Positions 8,379 through 17,670 of a stretch of DNA of 64,000 bases are shown piece by piece. Origin of the DNA: Comamonadaceae bacterium (lineage in GTDB: Bacteria; Pseudomonadota; Gammaproteobacteria; Burkholderiales; Burkholderiaceae_C); NCBI GenBank assembly GCA_947448745.1, contig CANFOQ010000002.1, forward strand, positions 41,778-105,777. Reading direction: 5' to 3'. Under the pieces are notes generated by a model. It saw only the letters and a program-made list of their open reading frames with translations. It was not told the DNA's origin and searched no databases. Position 1 is the stretch's first letter, and the number at the start of each line of letters is the position of its first letter. A program made the translations under genes and the position numbers.

Positions 8379-11300
8379 ATGGCCACTTCTTCTTCTAAAC
8401 CAACGATTTCTGCACAGACTGGTAGCCTTATCGAGGACACCAATTCGTCGACGGCTTCAATCCAACTTGGTGCATCCTCTGGTTCTTTGGGTTTCGATGA
8501 TGTAGCTTTGATGGCCGGTGGTTGGCTTCGGGTGGGCACAAGCACCAGCTACACACACGTTGGTCTTTATGGACTCGCGACACTGGATACGCTGACAGGC
8601 AAGATCACCTATGCCTTGGACAACAGCTTGTTGGCAACAAACAAGCTGGCTGGCGGTGCGGCCGCTAAAGACACGTTCACAGTGCCAGACACCATTGCGG
8701 GCGTGAAATTTTCGACAGCGGTGACCTTCAACATCAAGGGAACCAACGATGCGGCTGTGATTGAGGGAAACAACACGGCCACGATCACAGAGACCAATGC
8801 GATCCAGTCCGCTTCTGGAACCCTTTCGGTTTCTGATGTGGATAGTGCAGAGAAGTTTGTCGCCCAATCGAATGTAAATGGCAGTGCAGGCTTTGGTAAG
8901 TTCACGATCAACACGGCGGGTGTATGGACGTACACCATGAACACCGCCCACGATGAATTCAAGGCTGGAACGATCTACAAGGACTCTGTGACTGTCAAGG
9001 CTGCTGACGGCACTTCTCAAGTCATTACCGTGAACATTGTGGGTACAGATGATGCGCTTGTGTTTGGAGGAGTCACCACGGCCAGTTTGACTGAAACCAA
9101 TGCGGTTTTGAAGGCTTCTGGCACGATGACAGCAGTGGATGCAGATGCGCCTGTGAGCATCTTGGCGCAAACAAATGTGGCTGGCGACCACGGGTATGGC
9201 GTCTTTAGCATCGCTACCAACGGCAAGTGGACTTACACCGCCAACACCGCGCACAACGAATTCCAAGCGGGTACGAATTACACGGACAGCTTTACCGTGA
9301 CTACCTCTGATGGGTCAAGCAAGGTGGTGACGGTCAACATCGCTGGCACAAATGACGCTGCTGTGATCACGGGGACAACAACGGGCACTGTGAATGAGGC
9401 TGGTGGCATCAATAACGCTATTGTCGGTTCTCCATTCGCCACTGGCGCTTTGACCGACACCGATGTGGACGGAACAAACAACAAGTTCATTGAAGTGGCA
9501 TCCGCCAAGGCGTCCTTGTACGGTAGCTTCACCATGACTTCGGCTGGTGTCTGGAACTACACCCTCGATAACAACAACGCCACAGTGCAAGCACTGGCGG
9601 TAGGTAAGACCTTGAGCGACACGTTCACGGTGAATGCTGAGGACGGCACAGCAAAGTCAATCACAGTCACCATCAAGGGAGCGGATGATGCGGCTGTTAT
9701 CACTGGAACCAATACGGCGGCCCTAACAGAGACCAATTTGGCTCAAACTACGACCGGCCAGTTGAAATCAACGGACGTTGACAGCGCAACAGCTTCGGCG
9801 TTTGTTGCACAAAACAATGTGGCGGGTGATCATGGGTACGGCAAGTTCACGGTGGACACCACTGGCAAATGGACTTACGCCATGAACACCGCCCACGATG
9901 AGTTCCAAGGTGGTCAAAGCTACAGCGATAGCTTCACAGTCAAGACTGCTGATGGCGCTTCTAAACTCGTCACTGTGACCATGCTCGGCACAAACGATGC
10001 CGCAATCATTACTGGCACAAGTGAATTAAACCTTACTGAAACCAACCAAGCGTTAACCACAACTGGAATGCTCACCTCAACCGATGTTGACGGTACGGCA
10101 AACAGGTTTATGCCTGAAACAGTGATTGGTAATTACGGCACTTTGACAGTTCTTGAAAATGGTGCGTGGTCATATACAACAGACAGTGCGCATGATGAGT
10201 TTATAGAGGGACAAGTATATAAAGATATCCTAAAAATACATTCTGCTGACGGCACTGAAAAGCTCATCACAGTCAATATCACAGGAACCAATGATGCAGC
10301 AATCATCATAGGCCCCAAAGAAATTCATCTCACGGAAACCGACGATATTCTGTCTACGAGTGGCCAACTTATTGCAATTGATCCCGATGGACCAGAGCAT
10401 CCATTTATTTCACAAACAATACAAGGCGACTTCGGTAGTTTCACTATCAATGCTGATGGCCAGTGGGTATATAAAACCAACAGTGCACATAATGAATTTG
10501 CTGTTGGCAGTGTATACACCGACCCCTTTGTGGTTCGCACTGTTGATGGAGTCACTGAACATATTGTCATCAATATAGATGGCACGAATGACGCGCCGAT
10601 TATTCGCTTAGAGGGTGGCGACAATTTCTATTTTGATGACCATACCGTTTCGACGTTTGATCTTCGTCAAATGGATAGATTGAGCATCACAGATCCTGAA
10701 GGCGACGCGCTTACGTATTCTTTTGCTGGTCAGCCAGCACCTGGCTTCACACTCAATCCCGATGGGACTGGAACCGTTGATACAAGGACATACAACTACC
10801 TTGCTGAGGGCGAGGTGTTAAATATTCCCGCGGCACTTATCGCGAGAGATGTGCACGGCGCAGAGGCCTCCCAAGGTGTTAATGCAGTCATCATAGGCAC
10901 AAATGATGTAGCGACCATCACAACCTCTCGAGCATTGCACGCAAGCGATATCACTGATCCGTTGCATCAGTTTTACAACGCGACTAACGGTCACATCTAC
11001 GAGATAAACACCACGCCGCTGTCGTGGAACGATGCAATGCACGCTGCAGACGCTAAAACAATTGCTGGCGTGCACGGTTATTTGGCCACGATCACCAGCC
11101 AATCCGAACAAAACTTTGTTTGGTCAAGCTTCAATTCAGTGCTTTACAAAAAGGCTGACGCATGGCTGGGAGGCTCTGATGCTGTTATTGAAGGTGATTG
11201 GAGATGGGCTACAGGCCCAGAGGTTGGTACACAATTTTGGCAAGGCGGCAACTATGGCTCAGGCCATCCAGTTGATGGCAACTATGTGAACTGGTACTAC

Positions 11301-14300
11301 TACGAGCCTGACAATTGGTCTGGCTTCCAGAACTGGGGCATAGCGGATGAAGCGGTATTGAACAGCGAAGGGTATTGGGGTGATGCTGAGGGATTCCACA
11401 CCATCAACTCGATCGTTGAGTATTCCGCGCCAGTCACAGGTGGTGGAACGACATTTGAATTGATTGAAACTGACTCTGCTGCAAGCCTTAGCACCTCTGG
11501 CAAGTTCTACGTATCTGATGCTGATCACGATCAAGCGCACACCATCGCCAAAACGGTGGGTGGCACTTATGGCACTTTCACCATCGACAGTGATGGCTCT
11601 TGGACATACACGGCAAGTTCTGCTCACAATGAGTTGTCAGTTGGACAGCGCGTTAACGACACATTTGATGTCAGCAGTGTGGACGGCACAGCCACTGCGC
11701 AAGTTGTAATCAACATCACAGGCACGAATGACGCGCCGATTATTCGCTTAGAGGGTGGCGACAATTTCTATTTTGATGACCATACCGTTTCGATTTTTGA
11801 CGTTCGTCAAATGGATAGATTGAGCATCACAGATCCTGAAGGCGACGCGCTCACGTATTCATTTGCTGGTCAGCCAGCACCTGGCTTCACACTCAATCCC
11901 GATGGGACTGGAACCATTGATACACGGGCATACAACTACCTTGCTGAGGGCGAGGTGTTAAATATTCCCGCGGCACTTATCGTGAGAGATGTGCACGGCG
12001 CAGAGGCCTCCCAAGGTGTTAACGCAGTCATCGTAGGCACAAACGATGCGGCAATCATTACTGGTACTAGCTCAGGCAATGTGAATGAGGACAGTTCAAC
12101 GGTCGCCAGCGGTACATTGAGCATTGTTGATACTGACACAGGCGAGTCTGTCTTTGCGTCACCCACCACTGTGGGTTTGACAGGCACTTATGGTGCATTT
12201 ACTTTTAATGCAACTTCAGGTGCATGGACTTACGCCGTGGATAACTCGAAGACTGCTGTGCAGGCACTGGCGTCGGGTTCTACCGTCACGGACACGCTGA
12301 CTGTTTATTCCTACGACGGCACTACTTCAAAAGCCATCAATGCAACGGTTACTGGTGTGAACGATGCGGCAGTGATCACAAACCACCTCACTAATTTTAC
12401 TAATTTAACTGAAATAAAGGCCAACACTTTCACTATAGGTGATCAGACAAATCCAGATTTAACAGCATTATCAGATGGTGGCTGGGTAATGACTTGGGAA
12501 TCAATAGGAATAGACGCTTCGGACTCGGGCGTATACCAGCAACGCTTCACAAGTCTCGGTGAACCTATTGGGGATCAAATAAAGGTTAACACTTACACAA
12601 TGTCTTCGTCCATAGCTTTTAGACCTGAGGTGACAGGTTTATCTGATGGCGGCTGGGTGGTTACTTGGCAGTCAAAAGGACAAGACGGTTCAGGGTATGG
12701 GGTGTATCAACAACGATTTACAAGTGATGGAGTCGCATATGGAAACGAGTTACAAGTTAATAGTTACACGTCTGGAGATCAATACGGTCCATCAATAACT
12801 GGACTTTCTGATGGTGGGTGGGTAATAACATGGCATTCTGATGTGCAAGACGGTTCAGGTTATGGAGTTTTTCAGCAGCGATTCACAAGTTCGGGAACTG
12901 CATCGGGTAATGAAGTGCAAGTTAATACTCATACGCCTGCGCCCCAAGGGTCTTCAGCTGTTACAGCACTAAGTGACGGTGGATGGGTTGTCACATGGGA
13001 GTCAGAATATCAAGATGGCTCTAGTTTCGGAATTTATCAACAAAAATACAGTATTACAGGCTTAACCGATGGAGCTGAATCTAGAGTAAATACAACTACT
13101 CTTGGCTGTCAAGCAACCCCTTCTGTAACTGCCTTATCTGATGGTGGTTGGGTTGTGACTTGGCGCTCTGAAGGTCAAGACGGTTCCGGCTGGGGTGTTT
13201 ATCAACAACGATATTCAAATGCAGGAGTGTCAATAGGCGAAGAGTTAAAAGTTAATACCTTCTTAATCAATGATCAACTCTATCCATCAGTATCAAGCTT
13301 ATCAGATGGTGGTTGGGTTGTGACTTGGCAATCAAATGGGCAAGATGGTTCAGCAAGTGGGATATACCAGAAACGATATACAAGTACTGGCGAAACCAAT
13401 GGGGCTGAATTAAAGGTCAACACATACACATCAGATGAGCAAATAAATCCAAGTTTGACGGGGTTGTCTGATGGTGGCTGGGTAGTGACTTGGCAATCAA
13501 ATGGGCAAGACGGATCTGGCTTTGGTATCTATCAGCAAAGATTTAATTCTGATGGCTTTGCAATTGAATACGATACTTCTACAAGCTCGAATGTGATGCT
13601 ATTTGAGACAAATTATGTTTTGACTGCCAGCGGCATGCTGACCTCAACAGATGTTGACGGAATAGCAAATGCGTTCAAAGCAGAAAAAGTAGTTGGAACT
13701 TATGGCAGCTTGGCTATGGACGCTAGTGGAGCGTGGACTTACACGGCGTCTTCGGCACAAAACCAATTAAGTGCAGGAGCTACGGCGACGGATACGTTTA
13801 CCATTCATGCAGCGGACTCAACTGCAAGCTCTATCACGGTTGTTATCACGGGTATGAACGACTTGGCTACGGTGAGTTCTGCAACAACGGCAGTCAGCGA
13901 AGGCAACACGGCTGCTGAACTCAACGCAAGCGGCAAGTTAACAATTTCAGATGCGGATGAAGGACAAGCTGTGGTGGTAGCAAAAGACTTTGCTGGTACT
14001 TACGGTACTTTCCACGTTGCAGAGGATGGAAGCTGGACATATAAGGGTAATGGACCGCATGACGAGTTGACTGATGGGCAAAGTGTTAGCGACAGCATAG
14101 TTGTGACAAGTAATGACGGCACGGGTAATGGAGTTATTACTGTCAACATCATAGGTACAAGCGATTTCATCTCTTATAATTCCAATACTATAGCTATAGA
14201 AGATCAACTTCCAATTAGCCAAAATATTAATTTAAATAACCCCTATCCTGGTTATTTTTATAAATCAATTGATTTGATAACAGATGCCGGCTGGAAAAGC

Positions 14301-17300
14301 TATGGCGGTATTAGTATGGCTGGGGGAATTTCAGGCATACCCTCGTGGATATATAAGTCGATGGGTTTTACGGGTTACTACAGCTCGGCAGGGCAATATG
14401 GATCTGCATTACTAGATGTGGTAACTGGCGAAGTTACCTATCGATTTAATAATAATATTGAATCATCTAATGCATTATCTGAAGGTGAGCTTGTTAAGGA
14501 TGTATTTTATTTGCCGACGCATGCGGGCATTACTAATGTATTGAGCTTTTATATTATTGGCTCTAATGATGCCGCAGTAATAAGCGGCACGAGTACGTTT
14601 AATCTTACTGAAACCAATGAAGTTCTGGCGACAAGCGGTACGCTGACCTCAACAGATGTTGACGGAATAGCGAATTCGTTCAAAGCAGAAACCGTAGTTG
14701 GAACTTATGGCAGCTTGGCTATGGACGCTCATGGAGCGTGGACTTACACGACCAGCAGCTCACACGATGAATTTGTAAAGGATCAGGTCTACACTGATGT
14801 CGTAACAGTGCATGCTGCCGATGGCACAGAAAAGGTCATTGCTATCAATATCACTGGAACTGATGATTTGACGCTAATTGGGGAACCTTCTGTATTCAAC
14901 TTAATTGAAGATTCAGGAAGTCCTGGTTTTTATAACAACTGGGATATTGGACAGCCGGGTGCAAATGACACCAGCCAAAACGATGCAATTATGCTTATTA
15001 ATCATTCTGGATTTACACCCGGACTTTGGCACGATACAGCTGATTGGATCGGCCCAACTCGAATGTGGGGTTCAATCGTAGAGTATGTTGGTAATTTCAG
15101 TAGTAATGATATTTCAGATCCAACTTATCAGTTTTTAAATTTACAAAATGGAAACATTTATGAATATCTGGATTCGCCGTTGGCCTGGGATTCCGCTCTT
15201 GAGCGTGCGGGATCAAGAACTATTAATGGGGTTCATGGTGGACTCGTCACTATTACATCTGCCGAGGAGCAATCATTTGTGTTGAGCCATAACCCTTATC
15301 CGCAAATCAATGGATACTGGCTTGGCGCTACAGACAAACAGACCGAAGGAGTATGGCGTTGGGTTTCTGGATTAGAAGCAGGTCATATTTTTTATTCAAG
15401 TATCGATCCGCAAGGTAACTCTTATCAAAGCATTAATTTAACTGCTTCAGGAACAATCAGTATCATTGATGTGGACAGTGCGGCAAGATTCAATACAACT
15501 GTTTTACCAGCATTGGGTAACTTAGGAGTGCTCACGCTAACTGCAGAAGGAAGTTACACCTATTCTGTTGCTAATAGCGCCGTAAGTTATTTAGGAGCGG
15601 GCGAGACAAAGCTTGAAGTTTTCACGGTTTCAACTTTAGATGGCACAGAAAAAGTTATCACCTTCAATATCACTGGCACTGATGATTTGACGCTAATCAA
15701 TGGAACGAACGGTGCTGACACGTTGAGCGGTGGGTTTGGTGACGATGTGATCTACGGTTTGGCGGGCAACGACACGATTGACGGTAGTGCTGGAGACGAT
15801 GTAATTTATGGGTTAGGTGGCGATGACAGGATTGATGCAGGCGCTGGAAATAACTCTGTTTCCGGCGGTGATGGAAACGACTACATCACAGCCAACCAAG
15901 GCTCAAACTTAGTAATTGGGGGCGCTGGCAATGACTATTTAGCGGTGGTGTCTTCTACTGGAAAAGAGTCCTTGTTTGGAGGTTTTGGGGATGATAGTCT
16001 TTTTGCCGTTGGTAAATTGGTCATTGAAGATGGCGGTGAAGGTAATGACAATTTAGAGGCGCAAGGTAAGATTTTGCTTCAGGAGGGTGAGTTTTCAGTA
16101 ATTAATGGCAGTGCTGATTTGTCTGGCGGAGGTGGAGATGATGGACTTTACGTTACTAGCTATAGTCAATCAACATTATCTGGTGGTGACGGTAATGACA
16201 TTCTGCAAGCTCGAAAAAACCAAGCTTCAGATCCTTCCTGCACAACATCTATGGTTGGGGGTTCAGGCGATGACAATCTTGCCACATGGGATATAAATAA
16301 TGCGACCCTAGAAGGTGATGATGGTAATGACTATTTGTACGCCCAGTCATTCGATTTAGGGACTACAGCAAACTTAAGCGGTGGTGCAGGCTATGACAAT
16401 TTAAAAATTTTTGGATACTCCAATGTCAGCTTAGATGGGGGTGATGAAAATGATAGTTTGTTAGCGCAAGGCATCACCAGTCCTTCCTTTGCAATTATTG
16501 GCGGATCAAAGTCAATCGCGAATTTGAACGGCGGGGCGGGTAACGACAATTTAGAAGTCGCCTATTACAGCAGCGCAAAGGTGGATGGAGGAGATGGGAA
16601 TGACAATTTAAATGTTTATGGAACAAGATCTTCATACCTCATAGGCGGATCAGGAGACGATAATTTAAGAGATGTAACTGATCTTTGGACTACTTGGTAT
16701 ACCGATGGCGCACTTTCAATTGGTAGGAGTGCAACATTAGATGGCGGCACTGGAAACGATAAATTAAATTTTGAAAGCTGGCAAAACTCATTTGCATCTT
16801 CTTCGATTTCAGCAAAATTATTGGGTGGCGATGGGGACGATTCTTTATCAGCTATCGACAATCAAGCGGGAATAACTCATGAATATGGCACTAGGAACAC
16901 CGGCATCGCTCATGCATTACTAGACGGTGGTGCAGGTGACGATTTACTATTGGCCGGTGGCGTAATCGACCTTACTATGACTGGAGGTACTGGTGCTGAT
17001 GTGTTTGTGTTGACTACTCAGCAGTTTCTCACCGAGTTAGAGGGTGCAAAGTCATTTTTTATAAGTCAAACTTTAGGTGGTGAAATTGTAGATGCTCACG
17101 CGACAGTGATCACCGACTTTGAGGTGGGTGCGGGCCATGATTTGTTGGATGTATCTGAGTTGCTGCGCAACGCCTCGACAGGGTTTGACGGGTCGAACCC
17201 ATTCAGCAACGGGTACTTGACGCTGGAGCAGTCGGGTACTGACACGTTGTTGAAGTTTGATGCGGATGGGTTGGGTGCGGACAAGTCAGCGGTTGCTATT

Positions 17301-17396
17301 GCGGTGCTGAAAAACGTCACGGCCACCGACTTGGTTGCAGATAACTTCAACCCTAACTTCACGTTGCCCTTAAACGACTACTACCCCACACACTGA
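8379..17396 (+). CDS. Giant RTX adhesin with VCBS repeats, C-type lectin domains, a seven-fold propeller-like block and a type I secretion signal
   Basis: 3005 aa from the ATG at 8379, which follows CGGGGA; an upstream GTG at 8325 is less likely. There is no N-terminal signal peptide, as expected for type I secretion. Order: unique N-terminal module (to ~120); VCBS repeats of ~100 aa marked by GTNDAA and WTYT; a cadherin-like repeat (~735-840); a C-type lectin-like domain (~857-1016); VCBS; a second nearly identical cadherin-like repeat (~1115-1220); a VCBS; seven LSDGGWV/YQQRF repeats of 55 aa (~1340-1727); two VCBS; an N-module-like segment (~1930-2060); VCBS; a permuted lectin (~2182-2350); VCBS remnant; about a dozen glycine/aspartate calcium-binding RTX motifs (~2437-2870, GGxGND); and a C-terminal T1SS target domain. 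No LapA-type retention module was recognised and no T1SS exporter genes lie nearby. Likely role: calcium-dependent attachment to glycan surfaces. Confidence 0.93.
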   Translation: MATSSSKPTISAQTGSLIEDTNSSTASIQLGASSGSLGFDDVALMAGGWLRVGTSTSYTHVGLYGLATLDTLTGKITYALDNSLLATNKLAGGAAAKDTFTVPDTIAGVKFSTAVTFNIKGTNDAAVIEGNNTATITETNAIQSASGTLSVSDVDSAEKFVAQSNVNGSAGFGKFTINTAGVWTYTMNTAHDEFKAGTIYKDSVTVKAADGTSQVITVNIVGTDDALVFGGVTTASLTETNAVLKASGTMTAVDADAPVSILAQTNVAGDHGYGVFSIATNGKWTYTANTAHNEFQAGTNYTDSFTVTTSDGSSKVVTVNIAGTNDAAVITGTTTGTVNEAGGINNAIVGSPFATGALTDTDVDGTNNKFIEVASAKASLYGSFTMTSAGVWNYTLDNNNATVQALAVGKTLSDTFTVNAEDGTAKSITVTIKGADDAAVITGTNTAALTETNLAQTTTGQLKSTDVDSATASAFVAQNNVAGDHGYGKFTVDTTGKWTYAMNTAHDEFQGGQSYSDSFTVKTADGASKLVTVTMLGTNDAAIITGTSELNLTETNQALTTTGMLTSTDVDGTANRFMPETVIGNYGTLTVLENGAWSYTTDSAHDEFIEGQVYKDILKIHSADGTEKLITVNITGTNDAAIIIGPKEIHLTETDDILSTSGQLIAIDPDGPEHPFISQTIQGDFGSFTINADGQWVYKTNSAHNEFAVGSVYTDPFVVRTVDGVTEHIVINIDGTNDAPIIRLEGGDNFYFDDHTVSTFDLRQMDRLSITDPEGDALTYSFAGQPAPGFTLNPDGTGTVDTRTYNYLAEGEVLNIPAALIARDVHGAEASQGVNAVIIGTNDVATITTSRALHASDITDPLHQFYNATNGHIYEINTTPLSWNDAMHAADAKTIAGVHGYLATITSQSEQNFVWSSFNSVLYKKADAWLGGSDAVIEGDWRWATGPEVGTQFWQGGNYGSGHPVDGNYVNWYYYEPDNWSGFQNWGIADEAVLNSEGYWGDAEGFHTINSIVEYSAPVTGGGTTFELIETDSAASLSTSGKFYVSDADHDQAHTIAKTVGGTYGTFTIDSDGSWTYTASSAHNELSVGQRVNDTFDVSSVDGTATAQVVINITGTNDAPIIRLEGGDNFYFDDHTVSIFDVRQMDRLSITDPEGDALTYSFAGQPAPGFTLNPDGTGTIDTRAYNYLAEGEVLNIPAALIVRDVHGAEASQGVNAVIVGTNDAAIITGTSSGNVNEDSSTVASGTLSIVDTDTGESVFASPTTVGLTGTYGAFTFNATSGAWTYAVDNSKTAVQALASGSTVTDTLTVYSYDGTTSKAINATVTGVNDAAVITNHLTNFTNLTEIKANTFTIGDQTNPDLTALSDGGWVMTWESIGIDASDSGVYQQRFTSLGEPIGDQIKVNTYTMSSSIAFRPEVTGLSDGGWVVTWQSKGQDGSGYGVYQQRFTSDGVAYGNELQVNSYTSGDQYGPSITGLSDGGWVITWHSDVQDGSGYGVFQQRFTSSGTASGNEVQVNTHTPAPQGSSAVTALSDGGWVVTWESEYQDGSSFGIYQQKYSITGLTDGAESRVNTTTLGCQATPSVTALSDGGWVVTWRSEGQDGSGWGVYQQRYSNAGVSIGEELKVNTFLINDQLYPSVSSLSDGGWVVTWQSNGQDGSASGIYQKRYTSTGETNGAELKVNTYTSDEQINPSLTGLSDGGWVVTWQSNGQDGSGFGIYQQRFNSDGFAIEYDTSTSSNVMLFETNYVLTASGMLTSTDVDGIANAFKAEKVVGTYGSLAMDASGAWTYTASSAQNQLSAGATATDTFTIHAADSTASSITVVITGMNDLATVSSATTAVSEGNTAAELNASGKLTISDADEGQAVVVAKDFAGTYGTFHVAEDGSWTYKGNGPHDELTDGQSVSDSIVVTSNDGTGNGVITVNIIGTSDFISYNSNTIAIEDQLPISQNINLNNPYPGYFYKSIDLITDAGWKSYGGISMAGGISGIPSWIYKSMGFTGYYSSAGQYGSALLDVVTGEVTYRFNNNIESSNALSEGELVKDVFYLPTHAGITNVLSFYIIGSNDAAVISGTSTFNLTETNEVLATSGTLTSTDVDGIANSFKAETVVGTYGSLAMDAHGAWTYTTSSSHDEFVKDQVYTDVVTVHAADGTEKVIAINITGTDDLTLIGEPSVFNLIEDSGSPGFYNNWDIGQPGANDTSQNDAIMLINHSGFTPGLWHDTADWIGPTRMWGSIVEYVGNFSSNDISDPTYQFLNLQNGNIYEYLDSPLAWDSALERAGSRTINGVHGGLVTITSAEEQSFVLSHNPYPQINGYWLGATDKQTEGVWRWVSGLEAGHIFYSSIDPQGNSYQSINLTASGTISIIDVDSAARFNTTVLPALGNLGVLTLTAEGSYTYSVANSAVSYLGAGETKLEVFTVSTLDGTEKVITFNITGTDDLTLINGTNGADTLSGGFGDDVIYGLAGNDTIDGSAGDDVIYGLGGDDRIDAGAGNNSVSGGDGNDYITANQGSNLVIGGAGNDYLAVVSSTGKESLFGGFGDDSLFAVGKLVIEDGGEGNDNLEAQGKILLQEGEFSVINGSADLSGGGGDDGLYVTSYSQSTLSGGDGNDILQARKNQASDPSCTTSMVGGSGDDNLATWDINNATLEGDDGNDYLYAQSFDLGTTANLSGGAGYDNLKIFGYSNVSLDGGDENDSLLAQGITSPSFAIIGGSKSIANLNGGAGNDNLEVAYYSSAKVDGGDGNDNLNVYGTRSSYLIGGSGDDNLRDVTDLWTTWYTDGALSIGRSATLDGGTGNDKLNFESWQNSFASSSISAKLLGGDGDDSLSAIDNQAGITHEYGTRNTGIAHALLDGGAGDDLLLAGGVIDLTMTGGTGADVFVLTTQQFLTELEGAKSFFISQTLGGEIVDAHATVITDFEVGAGHDLLDVSELLRNASTGFDGSNPFSNGYLTLEQSGTDTLLKFDADGLGADKSAVAIAVLKNVTATDLVADNFNPNFTLPLNDYYPTH
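10581..10910 (+). repeat. Long direct repeat in the adhesin, copy 1
   Basis: About 330 bp encoding one cadherin-like repeat (GTNDAPIIRLEGGDNF...). It matches 11721-12050 with only about 15-20 base differences, some of them silent. The offset is exactly 1140 bp (380 codons), so recombination between the copies stays in frame and would delete the first lectin domain. Confidence 0.9.
10947..11427 (+). other. C-type lectin-like domain 1 (region of the adhesin)
   Basis: About 160 residues with the CTLD order: GHIYEI, LSWNDAMHAA, HGYLATITSQSEQNFV, AWLGGSD, GDWRWATGPE, then YEPDNW, GYWGDAEG and SIVEYS. The WLGG core, the WxW strand and the EPD and WGD motifs sit where calcium and sugar ligands lie in canonical C-type lectins. 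It interrupts a VCBS repeat. Confidence 0.8.
11721..12050 (+). repeat. Long direct repeat in the adhesin, copy 2
   Basis: Second copy of the cadherin-like module described at 10581-10910, 1140 bp downstream in the same frame. Confidence 0.9.
12400..13560 (+). repeat. Seven tandem 55-residue repeats (predicted seven-bladed propeller) in the adhesin
   Basis: Each unit carries LSDGGWVVTWQS, GQDGSG, YQQRF and a KVNTYT strand. The LSDGGW codons begin near 12468, 12639, 12804, 12969, 13134, 13299 and 13464, so six intervals are 171, then 165 bp five times. Exactly seven four-strand-like units suggest one closed beta-propeller; the fold is inferred. Confidence 0.75.
13638..13745 (+). repeat. Short in-frame direct repeat in VCBS modules, copy 1
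   Basis: About 107 bp encoding LTSTDVDGIANAFKAE through GAWTYT. It is nearly identical to 14643-14750; the 1005-bp offset is 335 codons, in frame. Confidence 0.85.
14643..14750 (+). repeat. Short in-frame direct repeat in VCBS modules, copy 2
   Basis: Second copy of the segment at 13638-13745, with only a handful of substitutions. Confidence 0.85.
14925..15430 (+). other. Lectin-like domain 2, halves in swapped order (region of the adhesin)
   Basis: A C-terminal CTLD half (NNWDIGQPG, SQNDAIM, GLWHDTAD, SIVEYVG; to ~15093) comes before an N-terminal half (ISDPTYQFLN, GNIYEY, LAWDSALERA, HGGLVTITSAEEQSFV, YWLGATD, GVWRWVSG; ~15109-15402). The pair is embedded in a VCBS repeat whose first strand is VFNLIE and which resumes at LTASGTISIIDVD. 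This is either a circular permutation or the scar of a deletion between two tandem lectin domains. Confidence 0.75.
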
Positions 17397-17412
17397 ACTC
17401 GAGAGGGCATCA

Positions 17413-17670
17413 ATGACGATCAATCAAATATTTGTAGACGGCTTGGGGGGCATTGCGGGGCAGGGTGGAACCATCCGCATTGAACTCAGCCAGTTCCAAC
17501 AATTGCCTGTCGAAGGGCAAGCCCCTGAGCTTGAAGTATTTGAGCGGTTGGTCATGAATGTGGACACGTTCTTGAAAATGCACCAAAGCATGACGCAAGT
17601 GATTGCACAGATGGAGCAGAAGGGAATCATCAAGAAGGCAAAAGCTCCAGAACAATATGGCAAGGTGTGA
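17413..17670 (+). CDS. Small conserved-looking protein downstream of the adhesin
   Basis: 85 aa, unrecognised. It starts 16 bp after the adhesin stop with GAGAGGG upstream of the ATG, so it is probably co-transcribed and co-translated with the adhesin. It has no signal peptide or membrane segment. The N-terminal half looks strand-rich (NQIFVDGLGG, GGTIRIELSQF) and the C-terminal half helical (MNVDTFLKMHQSMTQVIAQMEQKG). The position suggests a cytoplasmic helper for a type I secretion substrate or a regulator; this is inference only. Confidence 0.75.
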   Translation: MTINQIFVDGLGGIAGQGGTIRIELSQFQQLPVEGQAPELEVFERLVMNVDTFLKMHQSMTQVIAQMEQKGIIKKAKAPEQYGKV

